From Mycolicibacterium monacense (GTDB lineage: Bacteria > Actinomycetota > Actinomycetes > Mycobacteriales > Mycobacteriaceae), in assembly GCF_010731575.1 (NCBI RefSeq), contig NZ_AP022617.1:4464001-4528000 (forward strand): 64,000 bases of DNA, given 5' to 3'. The position numbers and the translations under genes are program-made. Under the pieces are notes generated by a model. That model did no database searches. It was given only the letters and a program-made list of their open reading frames with translations, and was not told the DNA's origin. Positions 7,898 to 17,570 of the stretch are shown here, one piece after another; positions within the stretch are counted from its first letter, which is position 1; the number at the start of each line of letters is the position of its first letter.

Positions 7898-9756
7898 TGG
7901 GGACTCGTCAGTTACTGCGCATCACCACCGCGGGATCGGTCGACGACGGTAAGAGCACGCTGATCGGCAGGCTGTTGCACGACACCGACAGCCTGCCGCT
8001 CGACCACCTCGAGGCCGTCACCGACGAGGAGGGGGTCGCCGACCTCGCCGCGCTCTCCGACGGGCTGCGGGCCGAACGCGAACAGGGCATCACGATCGAC
8101 GTCGCCTACCGGTTCTTCTCCACCGCCAACCGCAGCTACATCCTGGCCGACACCCCGGGTCACGAGCGCTACACCCGCAACATGTTCACCGGCGCCTCCA
8201 ATGCGCATGTGGCGGTGCTGCTCGTCGACGCCCGCGCCGGGGTGCTCCGGCAGACCAACCGGCACGCGCGCATCGCGAAGCTGTTGGGTATCAAGCACTT
8301 CGTCGCGGCGGTGAACAAGATCGGCCTCGTCGACTTCGACGGCGACCGCTTCGCCGAGGTGGCCGCGGAACTGCAGACGCTCTCGGCACGCCTGGGCGGT
8401 CTCGACATCACGGTCATCCCGCTCGCGGCCAAACACGGCGACAACGTCGTGCACCGCTCCGACCGCACACCCTGGTACGACGGACCGACCCTGCTCGAGT
8501 ACCTCGAAGGCGTGGAACTCGTTCCGCCGCAACCTGAGCCGAACAAGCTGCGGCTGCCCGTGCAGTGGGTGTCGCGGCCGACCGCCGAACAGCGCCGCCG
8601 CTACACCGGCAGGTTGTCGGCGGGCACGCTGAGCGTCGGTGACACGGTGGTGAGCCTTCCGGCCGGCACCCGCTCGACAGTCACGGTCGTCGACACCCTC
8701 GACGACGACCGGCCGGTCGCCGTGGCGCCGCTGTCGGTCGCGATCGAACTGGCCGACGACATCGACGTCGGCCGTGGGGACGTGTTCGTCAGCGGCGCCG
8801 ACGATGCGACGCTGCCGGTGCTCGCTCGCGAACTCGACGCGACGGTCTGCTGGTTCGCCGACGCCCCGCTGCGCGCCGGTGACCGGCTGGCCCTCAAACA
8901 GGGCACCCGCACGGTGCGCGCCACGGTGCAGGCGCTGCACAGCCGCCTGGACCCGGAGACCCTCGACGAGTTCGACAACCCGGTGGAGTTGGTCCTCAAC
9001 GACATCGGATCGCTCACGCTGCGCACCAGTTCGGTGGTCGTGACCGACGCGTACGCCGACAACCGGGACAGCGGTGCGTTCATCCTGATCGACGAATCGA
9101 GCAACGACACCGTCGGCGCGGGCACCATCCTCGAACCACGTGAGGTCACGCCCGGGGCGCAGACCCGCAACGACATCCGTTGGCATCCCTCCTCACTCGA
9201 CCGGACCCACCGCTGGACCTCGACGGGTCAGCGGGGTGCCACCATCTGGTTCACGGGTCTGCCCGCATCGGGCAAGTCGACCGTCGCCGTGGCGGTCGAA
9301 CGCGCGCTCGTCGAATCGGGGCAGGTGGCCTACCTGCTCGATGGCGACAACATCCGTCACGGCCTGTCCGACGACCTGGGGTTCGCCGCGGGTGACCGCG
9401 CCGAGAACATCCGCCGGGTCGGGCATCTCACCCGGCTGTTCGCCGATGCGGGTGTCGTCGCGCTGGCGTCGCTGGTGTCGCCGCTGAAATCCGATCGGGA
9501 GATCGCGCGCACCCTCAGCGACGCCGCCAAGCTGCCGTTCCTCGAGGTGTACGTGTCCACCCCCGTCGAGGAATGCGAAAAGCGGGACCCCAAGGGGCTT
9601 TACGCCCGCGCCCGCGCCGGCGAACTGAAGGGCCTCACGGGTGTCGACGCCCCCTACGAGCCGCCGGATGCTCCGGACCTGGTGCTCGACACCACCGGTG
9701 CCGACATCGCCGATCTGGTGAAGCAGGTGATCGACCTGCTCGACAGCAGGCGTTAA
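7897..9756 (+). CDS. cysNC: Bifunctional sulfate adenylyltransferase subunit 1/APS kinase
   Basis: 619-residue fusion. The N-terminal two thirds is CysN, an EF-Tu-like GTPase whose hydrolysis drives ATP sulfurylase: GSVDDGKST (13-21), DTPGHERY (85-92), NKIGLVD (about 140-146). From residue ~450 there is an APS kinase (CysC) with its own Walker [10 protein letters not shown], that turns APS into PAPS. CysN-CysC fusion is the usual mycobacterial form. The product PAPS feeds Stf0 and, after reduction, cysteine synthesis. The 3' end overlaps the convergent tam gene by 4 bp. Confidence 0.95.
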   Translation: MGTRQLLRITTAGSVDDGKSTLIGRLLHDTDSLPLDHLEAVTDEEGVADLAALSDGLRAEREQGITIDVAYRFFSTANRSYILADTPGHERYTRNMFTGASNAHVAVLLVDARAGVLRQTNRHARIAKLLGIKHFVAAVNKIGLVDFDGDRFAEVAAELQTLSARLGGLDITVIPLAAKHGDNVVHRSDRTPWYDGPTLLEYLEGVELVPPQPEPNKLRLPVQWVSRPTAEQRRRYTGRLSAGTLSVGDTVVSLPAGTRSTVTVVDTLDDDRPVAVAPLSVAIELADDIDVGRGDVFVSGADDATLPVLARELDATVCWFADAPLRAGDRLALKQGTRTVRATVQALHSRLDPETLDEFDNPVELVLNDIGSLTLRTSSVVVTDAYADNRDSGAFILIDESSNDTVGAGTILEPREVTPGAQTRNDIRWHPSSLDRTHRWTSTGQRGATIWFTGLPASGKSTVAVAVERALVESGQVAYLLDGDNIRHGLSDDLGFAAGDRAENIRRVGHLTRLFADAGVVALASLVSPLKSDREIARTLSDAAKLPFLEVYVSTPVEECEKRDPKGLYARARAGELKGLTGVDAPYEPPDAPDLVLDTTGADIADLVKQVIDLLDSRR

Positions 9757-10517
9757 CCGGTCCGCGCGACCACGAACACCCGCCGGAACGGGAAGAAGGT
9801 CCGCCCGTCGGCGCGCACCGGGTAGGCCTCGTCGAGCAGCGGGATCAGCTCGGCGCGGAACCGGTCCCACTGCTCGTCGGTCAGCCGGCTGCGCACCGGC
9901 CGCAGCGCCGTGCCGGTGGTCCATTCGAGCACCGGGTGTGCACCCGTCAGCTCGTGGATGTAGGTGGTCTCCCAGGCGTCGACGCTGCAGCCCGCATCGG
10001 TGAGCAGTGCGGCGTAGTCCGCGGGCGTCTCGACGACCTTGCCCACCCGGAACGGTATGTCGTGCAACAGCGGTGCCCACGGCTCCCGATCCGCGAGCCG
10101 GCGCACCGCCTGGTGTGACGGCGCGTCGAAATTGCCCGGCACCTGCATCGCCAGCCACGAACCGGCGGCCAGCGCACCCGCCCACCGGGTCAGCAGTTCG
10201 GGGTGTTCGGGCACCCACTGCAGCGTGGCGTTGCTGAGCACGACGTCGGTGTCGGGCTGCGGCGACCAGCCGCGGACGTCGCCGAGGTTCGCCTGCACAC
10301 CGCGCTCGCGGGCGGCCGCCACCATCTCCGGCGAGTTGTCCCACGCCTCCACCACGGCCTCGGGCCACCTGTGTTGCAGGACGACGGTGAGATTGCCTGG
10401 GCCGCAACCGAGATCGACGACACGGCGGGGCGCATCGGCGCCGACGCGGGCGAGGAGGTCGAAGAAGGGCCGCCCGCGATGATCGGCGAAGGACAGGTAC
10501 GCCTCGGGATTCCACAT
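9753..10517 (-). CDS. tam: Trans-aconitate 2-methyltransferase
   Basis: 254-residue class I SAM-dependent methyltransferase. Motif [10 protein letters not shown] (34-42), the acidic end of strand 2 ([12 protein letters not shown]) and [16 protein letters not shown] are the Tam pattern. The enzyme methylates trans-aconitate, which spontaneously forms from the TCA intermediate cis-aconitate and inhibits aconitase. Length is normal. The M. tuberculosis gene order near ESX-3 also includes tam (Rv0294), supporting the call. It converges on cysNC. Confidence 0.9.
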   Translation of the reverse strand: MWNPEAYLSFADHRGRPFFDLLARVGADAPRRVVDLGCGPGNLTVVLQHRWPEAVVEAWDNSPEMVAAARERGVQANLGDVRGWSPQPDTDVVLSNATLQWVPEHPELLTRWAGALAAGSWLAMQVPGNFDAPSHQAVRRLADREPWAPLLHDIPFRVGKVVETPADYAALLTDAGCSVDAWETTYIHELTGAHPVLEWTTGTALRPVRSRLTDEQWDRFRAELIPLLDEAYPVRADGRTFFPFRRVFVVARTG

Positions 10518-10630
10518 GTGGCCAGTCTGGCACCGTTGACCGTGTGTCCACGGCGCCGACTGTGCCGTCAGGGTGCTGATTCCGCCGATTTCCCGCCCTC
10601 AGTACACACTCGGGCGTGCATTCCGAGGGC

Positions 10631-10636
10631 TAGCAT
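10631..10636 (+). promoter_or_regulatory. -10 element (TAGCAT), probable leaderless start
   Basis: TANNNT hexamer 7 nt before the ATG at 10644. Confidence 0.45.
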
Positions 10637-10643
10637 CGGTCGG

Positions 10644-11840
10644 ATGACGCAGTCCGCCGATCCCGTCGACCCGCCCGTCCCCGTGCTGGACATCCCCGGT
10701 GCCGACGCCGGTGCGCGCGGTCTGCCGCGGCGGGCCGACCTCACGCTGCGCCAGCGCATGATCGTCGACTCGTCGGCCGTCGCGGACATCGCCTTGCGCA
10801 CCGGCGTCGCCTCGATGGTCGGTGCTGCCATGCTGCCGTCGGTCGTGGCCTCGGCGCTGCGGCCGTCGACCACCGGGGCCGACGCCGAACACCTGAGGTT
10901 CTACGGCGAACTCGCCGCCGCGAAGGACCCTGCGGTGTCCTTCCCGGCGCCGACCGTGCCGCCCCGCATCTCGTCGCGCCCGGCCAACCCGGTCGCCGAG
11001 TGGACCGCGCACGGCCGTGTGCACAACATCCGGTTCCGCAGCAGTTTCGAAGCGGTCAACCCGGCACTGCGCGACCGCTGCCGCGGATACCGACGCAACA
11101 ACGTCGTACACGCCCAGCACTGGCGCCACGAGGACGGACCCCGCCCGACGCTGTGCGTCATCCACGGCTTCATGGGCTCGGCCTACCTGTTCAACGGCCA
11201 GTTCCTGTCGCTGCCGTGGTTCTACCGCTCCGGTTACGACGTCCTGCTCTACACGCTGCCGTTCCACGGCCGCCGCGCCGAGAAGTACTCGCCCTACAGC
11301 GGATACGGCTACTTCGCCAACGGGTTCGCCGGCTTCGCGGAGGCCATGGCCCAGGCCGTCCACGACTTCCGTTCCCTCATCGACCATCTCGAGTTCACCG
11401 GTGTCGACCGGGTCGCCGTCACCGGAATCTCGTTGGGCGGGTTCACCTCGGCGTTGCTCGCCTGCGTCGATGACAGGATCCAGGCGGTCATCCCGAACGT
11501 GCCCGTGGTCACCCCGGACCGCACGGTCGACGAGTGGTTCCCCGCCAACAAACTGGTGGCCCTCAACCGCAGGATCGCCGGGCTGGGCCCGGAACTGGAG
11601 GCCGCCGCATCGCGTTACCCGTCCCCGCTGAACTACGCACCGCTGGTGCCGCGGGACCGCCGGTTGATCATCACCGGCCTCGGGGACCGGTTGGCGCCGC
11701 CGCAACAGGCCGAACTGTTGTGGGAGCACTGGGAGCGGTGCGCCTTCCACTGGTTCCCGGGTAACCACCTGCTGCACGTCAGCCAGCCCGACTATCTGCG
11801 CCGCATGACACGCTTCCTGCGCGACTTCATGTTCGACTGA
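10644..11840 (+). CDS. Alpha/beta hydrolase, Rv0293c-like
   Basis: 398-residue protein with an N-terminal ~170-residue extension followed by an alpha/beta hydrolase core. Visible elements are the HGFMGS oxyanion loop (from ~residue 174), the nucleophile elbow GISLGG (Ser ~263), an acid in TGLGDRLAPP and the catalytic His in FPGNHLLHV. The substrate is unknown. The length and position between tam and ESX-3 fit the conserved Rv0293c-type protein. The start was placed at ATG 10644 because of the -10 element 7 nt upstream; the frame stays open far upstream but there runs antisense to tam. Confidence 0.85.
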   Translation: MTQSADPVDPPVPVLDIPGADAGARGLPRRADLTLRQRMIVDSSAVADIALRTGVASMVGAAMLPSVVASALRPSTTGADAEHLRFYGELAAAKDPAVSFPAPTVPPRISSRPANPVAEWTAHGRVHNIRFRSSFEAVNPALRDRCRGYRRNNVVHAQHWRHEDGPRPTLCVIHGFMGSAYLFNGQFLSLPWFYRSGYDVLLYTLPFHGRRAEKYSPYSGYGYFANGFAGFAEAMAQAVHDFRSLIDHLEFTGVDRVAVTGISLGGFTSALLACVDDRIQAVIPNVPVVTPDRTVDEWFPANKLVALNRRIAGLGPELEAAASRYPSPLNYAPLVPRDRRLIITGLGDRLAPPQQAELLWEHWERCAFHWFPGNHLLHVSQPDYLRRMTRFLRDFMFD

Positions 11841-11881
11841 CTGTTCACCGTCGGTTCGCCCGATGCCCGCCCAGCCGCGGG

Positions 11882-11887
11882 TAGCAT
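11882..11887 (+). promoter_or_regulatory. -10 element (TAGCAT), probable leaderless start
   Basis: TANNNT hexamer 8 nt before ATG 11896; this decides the start over the upstream ATG at 11863. Confidence 0.4.
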
Positions 11888-11895
11888 CGCTGACC

Positions 11896-12303
11896 ATGTC
11901 CGCGGAGTCGCAACCGGTTTCCATCCTGCCGGAGAGTGAGTGCTGGCGGCTGCTGGACAGCGTGGCCCTGGGACGCCTCGTCACATGTGCCGGTGGCCAG
12001 CCGGAGATCTTCCCCGTCAACTTCGCCGTCCAGGACCGGACCGTGTTGTTCCGCACGGCCGAGGGCACCAAACTGACCAGCGCCGCGATCAGCAACCAGG
12101 TGCTGTTCGAGGCCGACGCGCACACCGCAACCGAGGGATGGAGCGTGGTCGTCAAGGGCGTCGCGCGCACCGTTCACGGTGACGACGAACTCGAGAAAGC
12201 AGCTGGGGCGCAGCTTTTTTCGTGGACGGCGACGACCAAACAGCACTTCGTGCGGATCAGGCCCGACCGGGTGACCGGCCGTCGGTTCGGCTTCGTCGCC
12301 TAG
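11896..12303 (+). CDS. Pyridoxamine 5'-phosphate oxidase family protein
   Basis: 135-residue split-barrel flavin-binding family protein. Typical features are ESECWRLLDSVALGRLVT at the N-terminus, IFPVNFAVQDRTVLFRT, the glycine- and threonine-containing TAEGTKL turn, and SVVVKGVARTV. Such proteins bind FMN, F420 or heme; the reaction is unknown. An upstream in-frame ATG (11863) would add 11 residues but lies before the -10 element, so 11896 is preferred. It converges on the pyruvate kinase-like gene with a 6-nt gap. Confidence 0.8.
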   Translation: MSAESQPVSILPESECWRLLDSVALGRLVTCAGGQPEIFPVNFAVQDRTVLFRTAEGTKLTSAAISNQVLFEADAHTATEGWSVVVKGVARTVHGDDELEKAAGAQLFSWTATTKQHFVRIRPDRVTGRRFGFVA

Positions 12304-12309
12304 CTCACG

Positions 12310-14157
12310 TCATTCCGTCGCGTCGGGCCGCCACGACCGCAGCTGCCGGAGCAGCGCGTTCTTCTTGTAGTGGTGTTCGTTCATTCGACGCAGGATGTCG
12401 TCGAGCACCACGACCGCGTCGACGATGTGCGGACCTTTGTTGAGCATGACGCACTCCGCACGCTCACCCATGGCGGCGTCGCTGATCTCGGCACGCGACG
12501 GCAGACCCGACTTGGCCAGGCTCTCGAGCACCTGGGTGGCCCAGATGACCGGAAGGTGCGCCGCTTCGCACAACCACAGCACCTCTTCCTGCACCTCGGC
12601 GAGCCGTTCGTAGCCGACCTCCACCGCGAGGTCACCGCGGGCGATCATCACACCGACGCGCGGCCACCGCATCGCGGTGAGGAGCAGTTGCGGGAGGTGT
12701 TCGAACGCCCGCCGGGTCTCGATCTTGAGCACCACACCGAGGTGGTCGCCACCGAGCCGGTGCAGTTCGTCGTGCAGCTGCGTGATGTCGGAAGGCCGCT
12801 GCACGAAAGAGATCTCGACGATGTCGGCGATCGCGACGACCGTCGCGAGATCCTCCACATCCTTGTCGGTCAGCGCCGCGATCGGCAGGTGGGTGTCCGG
12901 CACGTTGACGCCTTTGGCCGAACCGAGCTTCGACCCGCCGGGTGCGGTGCGGTCGATCCGTACCCGCAGCGCATCGCGTTCGACGGCGACGATCTCACCC
13001 CCGATGCGGCCGTCGTCGAACCGGATCTTCTGGCCGGGCCGCGCATGGTCGAAGACCTCAGGCAGGGTGCACCCGATCCGCGGCGCCCCTCCGTGGTCGG
13101 CGGGAACCGGCGCACAGTCGCGCGTGAGCGTCAACTCGTCGCCCCGCTGCACCATGAGCGTCTGATCCCGTTCGGGAAGCAGGCCGACCTCGCACGGGTC
13201 GTGCGCACCGGCGTGCAGAACGGTTCCGGTGGCGAGGTAGCTCGTCTTGTCGCCGGTCGCGATGACGGCCCCGGCCATCTCGTCGGGACGGCTCAGGACG
13301 AGTTGCCGCTTCGCCCCGCGGGCGTCGTGGAATCCGACCACGTCCCCGTCGCGGCGGCGGGCCAGCCACGCCTCATCGACCGGCACCACAGCCATTGCGG
13401 ATTCGCTTGAGCCAGTGGGCTCTTCAGATGCGGTGAGCCGCAGCCGAAAGGGTGTCACCACGCGGCCGAGCGCATCGCGCGTGGGTCGCAGCTTGATCAC
13501 CCGCGGCCCGGGCCGGATCGGTCCGGTGCGCAGTTTCGGGCCCGCGAGGTCCATCGCGACAAGGCACTTTCGACCGGTCGACTCCGCGGCGCGCCGGACG
13601 TGGCCGGCCATCGCGGTCCAGGCTTCGGCATCGTCGTGTGCGCAGTTGATGCGGGCCACGTTCATCCCGCGTGCGATGAGGTCGCGCACCAGATCCGGGT
13701 CGGTCGCGGCCGACGAGGGCAGGGTCACCATGATGCGGGTTGCGCGCTCGGCCGGTGCCGGGCCGAACAGGTCAACGGCGTGCTCCCGCAGCAGTTCGTC
13801 GCCGACGTTCGCGTCGACGGCGGTGACGCCGGGCGGATGCCAGGAGCCGTGACGCATTGCGGCCACCGCCGCGTGGACGAGCCGCAACGTCCCCTCCACG
13901 TGTGGTTCGCTGCGGCCCAGCGACGACAGGCCCAGACCCGCCAGCCGGCGCTGGAGGTCACGCAGATCGCTCTGTCGCAGCGACCAGTAGTGGACCATGT
14001 TCGTCGCGCTGGCGCGGTGCTCGGGGCTCACCGCGGTGAGCCAGTCCGACCACGCGTCTTCGGCCTTCTCGAGCCGTTCGATCAGCTCGTCGAGCTGTTC
14101 GAGTGCGCGGTCGGCGGTTTCCAGCCGTGACACGACCGGGGTATGCGCAGACGACAC
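12310..14157 (-). CDS. Atypical pyruvate kinase-like protein
   Basis: 615 residues. An N-terminal ~135-residue helical region with no counterpart in standard pyruvate kinase is followed by the TIM barrel and the inserted B domain. Degenerate core motifs are visible: MNVARINCAHDDAEAW (165-180), AMDLAGPKLRTG (201-212), KIET (478-481), MIARGDLAVEVG (504-515) and PVIWATQVLES (536-546). The protein stops at residue 615, about 50 residues after the LPSRAEISDAA motif, so the usual C-terminal allosteric domain is missing. The start is GTG 14157 with AGGAG upstream. The family fold is clear; whether it converts phosphoenolpyruvate to pyruvate is uncertain. The divergent neighbour is L-lactate dehydrogenase, which would use pyruvate. 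Confidence 0.8.
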   Translation of the reverse strand: MSSAHTPVVSRLETADRALEQLDELIERLEKAEDAWSDWLTAVSPEHRASATNMVHYWSLRQSDLRDLQRRLAGLGLSSLGRSEPHVEGTLRLVHAAVAAMRHGSWHPPGVTAVDANVGDELLREHAVDLFGPAPAERATRIMVTLPSSAATDPDLVRDLIARGMNVARINCAHDDAEAWTAMAGHVRRAAESTGRKCLVAMDLAGPKLRTGPIRPGPRVIKLRPTRDALGRVVTPFRLRLTASEEPTGSSESAMAVVPVDEAWLARRRDGDVVGFHDARGAKRQLVLSRPDEMAGAVIATGDKTSYLATGTVLHAGAHDPCEVGLLPERDQTLMVQRGDELTLTRDCAPVPADHGGAPRIGCTLPEVFDHARPGQKIRFDDGRIGGEIVAVERDALRVRIDRTAPGGSKLGSAKGVNVPDTHLPIAALTDKDVEDLATVVAIADIVEISFVQRPSDITQLHDELHRLGGDHLGVVLKIETRRAFEHLPQLLLTAMRWPRVGVMIARGDLAVEVGYERLAEVQEEVLWLCEAAHLPVIWATQVLESLAKSGLPSRAEISDAAMGERAECVMLNKGPHIVDAVVVLDDILRRMNEHHYKKNALLRQLRSWRPDATE

Positions 14158-14259
14158 GGCGGCACTCCTGGTTCTCTGTCGGAGTTCGCCACGCTAACGG
14201 CCGCGGGTTACCTCCCGGTGAACGCCGGGGGCCGCGAGACAGCATGATCGCGAGCCAGC

Positions 14260-15249
14260 ATGATTGGAGCGGTGACCACTCCCCCGGCATCTCCCGAAGT
14301 GCGGTCCGCTCGGCCGAAGGTGTCGATCATCGGTGCGGGCAGTGTCGGCACCGCGATCGCCTACGCCTGCCTGATCCGCGGCTCCGCGGGGACGCTGGCG
14401 CTCTACGACACCAACAGCGCCAAGGTGCGCGCCGAGGTCCTCGACCTGAATCACGGCAGCCAGTTCGTTCCCGAGTGCCGGGTCGGTGGATCCGACGACA
14501 TCGCCGTCACCGCCGGCTCCGCGATCGTCGTCGTCACCGCCGGCGCCAAACAGCACCCGGGCCAGAGCCGGCTCGACCTGGCGGCGGCGAACGTCGCCAT
14601 GGCGCAGACGCTGACACCGCAGCTCCTCGAGCACTCGCCGGACGCGGTGGTGATCTTCGTCACCAACCCCGTCGACGTCGTCACCTACGCGGCGTCCAGC
14701 GTGGTCGACGCCCAGCCGGGCCAGATCTTCGGAACGGGAACCGTGCTCGACTCCAGCAGGTTCCGGTACCTCGTGGCGCAGCGGGCGGCGATCGCGGTCG
14801 GCAACGTGCACGCCCTCGTCATCGGCGAACACGGTGACTCCGAGATCCCGTTGTGGTCGACGCTGTCCATCGGTGGCGTCGGCGCCGACGCCTATCGGGT
14901 GGACGGCCGCCTGGTCTTCGACGAGCCGACGCGGACGGCCGTGGCCACCGATGTGGTCAACGCCGCGTACGAGATCATCGCGGGCAAGGGCGCCACCAAC
15001 CTCGCGATCGGTCTCGCCACCGCCCGGGTCGTCGAGGCGGTACTCGGCGACCAGCACCGGGTGCTGCCGGTGTCGACGGTGCAGGACGGCGCCTACGGCA
15101 TCACCGGTGTCGCGCTCTCGCTGCCCACGGTCGTATCGGCCGGCGGCGCGCGACGCGTCCTCGAAGTGGAGCTGTCCCCCGGCGAACTCGACGGCCTGCG
15201 GCGGTCGGCGCAGACGCTGGCAGACGTGCGGCGATCACTGGGGATCTGA
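14260..15249 (+). CDS. ldh: L-lactate dehydrogenase
   Basis: 329-residue NAD-dependent LDH/MDH-family enzyme. The Rossmann loop is GAGSVGTA (25-32), Asp50 ends strand 2 (NAD preference), the substrate loop is GAKQHPGQSRLDL with Arg104, and FGTGTVLDSSRFR and the catalytic His191 in GEHGDSEIPLWS identify lactate dehydrogenase rather than malate dehydrogenase. It reduces pyruvate to L-lactate in the cytoplasm. An alternative GTG start at 14272, preceded by GGAG, would shorten it by four residues. The 3' end overlaps the convergent eccE3 by 15 bp. Confidence 0.9.
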   Translation: MIGAVTTPPASPEVRSARPKVSIIGAGSVGTAIAYACLIRGSAGTLALYDTNSAKVRAEVLDLNHGSQFVPECRVGGSDDIAVTAGSAIVVVTAGAKQHPGQSRLDLAAANVAMAQTLTPQLLEHSPDAVVIFVTNPVDVVTYAASSVVDAQPGQIFGTGTVLDSSRFRYLVAQRAAIAVGNVHALVIGEHGDSEIPLWSTLSIGGVGADAYRVDGRLVFDEPTRTAVATDVVNAAYEIIAGKGATNLAIGLATARVVEAVLGDQHRVLPVSTVQDGAYGITGVALSLPTVVSAGGARRVLEVELSPGELDGLRRSAQTLADVRRSLGI

Positions 15250-16188
15250 GGTACCCACCTCGACGAGCTCGGTAACCGGCGGGTGGTCGACCGGCCACCG
15301 CAGCCGGTGCAGGCCGTCGCCGGTCACCGGTACGGGCCGGCCCTCGAGCCGCTGGTCGCCCAGCGGGTGCAGCGCCACGGCGGCGGGCCGGTGCCTGCCG
15401 CGCTGCGGTGTCAGCGCAGGCAACGGCGCCTTGGCCTTCGGCCGGTCCTCGGTGCGCACCGCACATCCGACGACGATCTCGGGAGACTCTGCGCCGCAGA
15501 CGATGTCGATGGCAGTCCACGTCTCGGCCGACAGTAGCGCCGCCACCGCGGCGAGCGTGTCGGACACCTGATCGTCGACCGTGACCCGGTAGGCCGCGAC
15601 ATGGCCGTGTTCGCTGCGCAGTGCGCGCCACGTCTCACGTACCGGGTGCGGTACCGGTGCGGCGGTCTCGTCGACCGGGGTGACCGTCCAGCCGAGCTCA
15701 CGAAGGTGGTCGGTGAGCCTGCGGGCGGCGATCTCCGTGGTCTGCCGCAGCGGCAGCCGGGGGGACCGCGCCCGCAGCGCCGCCAGATTGTCGGCGGCGC
15801 CCACGGTCAGCGCGATCCACGTCGTCCGCTCGCCGGCGAGGTCCCTGCTGACCACCCGCACCTTGTGCGCGCGCACCCCGTAGCGGTCGGCGTAACCGGC
15901 GAGCAGCGCCAGCGGCACATCGCCCGTAGGCGCCTCGTCGACCCGCAGCGCCACCGTGGCGAAGTGCTCGGCCGGCTCCTGCCGGTGCCCGCCGCGCCGG
16001 TTGCGGGTCAGTATCGCGAAACGCCGCCGCACCATCTCGGTCACGAAAAGACCGCGCCACCAGGCGAATAGCAGTACGACGACAGCAATCGCCACACCGA
16101 GCAGCCACCAGTCGGTGTCGGTCTGCCACGGGTACGCCAGCGCCGCCGGTAGGGCGAACAGAAGCGCCAACGTGATCCTGGCCGTCAT
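15235..16188 (-). CDS. eccE3: ESX-3 type VII secretion core protein EccE3
   Basis: 317-residue peripheral component of the ESX-3 membrane complex. Two N-terminal transmembrane segments (about residues 5-20 and 26-44) are followed by a periplasmic/cytoplasmic-face domain rich in arginine. EccE proteins sit at the edge of the EccB-C-D hexamer and contact EccB and MycP. ATG 16188 overlaps the mycP3 stop by 4 bases (ATGA). It is the last gene of the operon and its end overlaps the convergent ldh. Confidence 0.92.
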   Translation of the reverse strand: MTARITLALLFALPAALAYPWQTDTDWWLLGVAIAVVVLLFAWWRGLFVTEMVRRRFAILTRNRRGGHRQEPAEHFATVALRVDEAPTGDVPLALLAGYADRYGVRAHKVRVVSRDLAGERTTWIALTVGAADNLAALRARSPRLPLRQTTEIAARRLTDHLRELGWTVTPVDETAAPVPHPVRETWRALRSEHGHVAAYRVTVDDQVSDTLAAVAALLSAETWTAIDIVCGAESPEIVVGCAVRTEDRPKAKAPLPALTPQRGRHRPAAVALHPLGDQRLEGRPVPVTGDGLHRLRWPVDHPPVTELVEVGTSDPQ

Positions 16189-17570
16189 GAGGCCTCGTCC
16201 TTTCGTGGTCGGGTCGCCCCCGAGCGCCAGGCCAGCGCGGCGAGCACCGTCAGCGCGAGCGCCGCCGTGCCGATCAGCGCGACCGTTCGGGGAGTGTGGT
16301 CGGGTACCGGCGGATTCGGCGGCGCCGCAATCGGTTTCGACGCAACCGCGGCGGCGGCGGTGGCGGAGGGCACCCGCCAGGTGAGCGCGGCGACCGGATC
16401 GACGCTGCCGGCGCCCACCACGTTCGACGGCGATCGTGGGCCACCGTGGGCCGTGGCGGTCAGCCGCGCCACCACCTGTTCTGCGGTGAGTTCGGGGAAT
16501 CTGCTGCGCACCAGCGCCGCAACCCCGGACACATACGCGGCCGCATAACTCGTGCCGCTGACCGGGAACAGCTCGTCGCGGTCGTTGGGCAGCCCGTTGG
16601 CGAGCCCGCCGTCGGGTCCGTTGCTCACCGAGGTGATGTTCTCCCCCGGCGCGGCGATACCGACCCACGGACCGGACATGGTGAAGTCCGAGGGCTGACC
16701 GGTGCTGGCCAGCGACCCCACGGACAGCACGTACGGCTGCCACCACGACGGGATCGACACCGACGTGACGCCGGCCCAGTTGCGCGGGTCGTCCGGGCGG
16801 GCGGCGTCGCCGGGCGGATTGGACTCACAGGCCGATCCGGTGTTCATACCGGCGCGGTCGTTACCCGCCGCGGCCACGATCACCGCATCCTTCTCCCGGG
16901 CCGCATATCGCAGCGCCGCACCGAGTTCGGTCTGGTCGACGCTGCGGCCCGCGGGCAGGCAGCTGACCACCGAGATGTTGATGACGCGCGCGCCGAGATC
17001 GGCGGCCCGTACGACGGCCCGGGCCAGGCTCGCGACGTCGGCGGCGGCGCGCGACACCGCGGGGTCGTCCCCCGGGTTGACCGGGGAGAACCGCGGCGAG
17101 TTCTGCCGGATGGAGACGATGCGCGCGCCCGGCGCCACCCCGGAGAAACCGTCGGCGCCGGGTTGTCCGGCGATCAGCCCGGCGACCAGTGTGCCGTGCC
17201 CGTCGCAGTCGGTGAGCCCGTCGGTCGAGCCCAGGAAGTCGCCGCCCGGTTCGACGTTCGGCAGCCGCGGCCCCGGCTTGACGCCGGTGTCGATGACGGC
17301 GACCGTCTGACCCTCGCCGCGGCTGTGCCGCCACGCACCGGACAGGTTGAGCGCCAACTGGTTCGGGCTGACCGCACCGGGATCGCTGCCGGCCAGCACA
17401 CCACCGACCACACAGTCCCCACGCTGCGCCATCGGCTGCACCGGTCCGGCGGTGCCCGACGGCGGCGGTGTCGCGGGATCCACCTGCGGTGGGGTCACCG
17501 CAGCGGCCGACGGTGCGGCGAGCAGCGCGACCGCACCGGTGACGGCGAGCAGGGCGAGGGGTCGGATCAC
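16185..17570 (-). CDS. mycP3: ESX-3 mycosin, subtilisin-like serine protease
   Basis: 461-residue membrane-anchored protease. It has an N-terminal signal peptide (RPLALLAVTGAVALLAAPSA), catalytic Asp94 in VIDTGVKPG, His125 in DCDGHGTLVAG and Ser341 in SGTSYAAAYVSG, then a single C-terminal membrane helix (about 428-450) and a basic tail. MycP stabilises the ESX membrane complex and can cleave substrates on the outer side of the membrane. The start is the GTG at 17570, which overlaps the eccD3 stop (GTGA); the longer open frame upstream lies over eccD3 and is not coding. Confidence 0.95.
   Translation of the reverse strand: MIRPLALLAVTGAVALLAAPSAAAVTPPQVDPATPPPSGTAGPVQPMAQRGDCVVGGVLAGSDPGAVSPNQLALNLSGAWRHSRGEGQTVAVIDTGVKPGPRLPNVEPGGDFLGSTDGLTDCDGHGTLVAGLIAGQPGADGFSGVAPGARIVSIRQNSPRFSPVNPGDDPAVSRAAADVASLARAVVRAADLGARVINISVVSCLPAGRSVDQTELGAALRYAAREKDAVIVAAAGNDRAGMNTGSACESNPPGDAARPDDPRNWAGVTSVSIPSWWQPYVLSVGSLASTGQPSDFTMSGPWVGIAAPGENITSVSNGPDGGLANGLPNDRDELFPVSGTSYAAAYVSGVAALVRSRFPELTAEQVVARLTATAHGGPRSPSNVVGAGSVDPVAALTWRVPSATAAAAVASKPIAAPPNPPVPDHTPRTVALIGTAALALTVLAALAWRSGATRPRKDEAS

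Noticed and set aside
12370..13410. 346-codon plus-strand frame antisense to the pyruvate kinase-like gene
   Set aside because: The biased composition and absence of motifs indicate a shadow frame.
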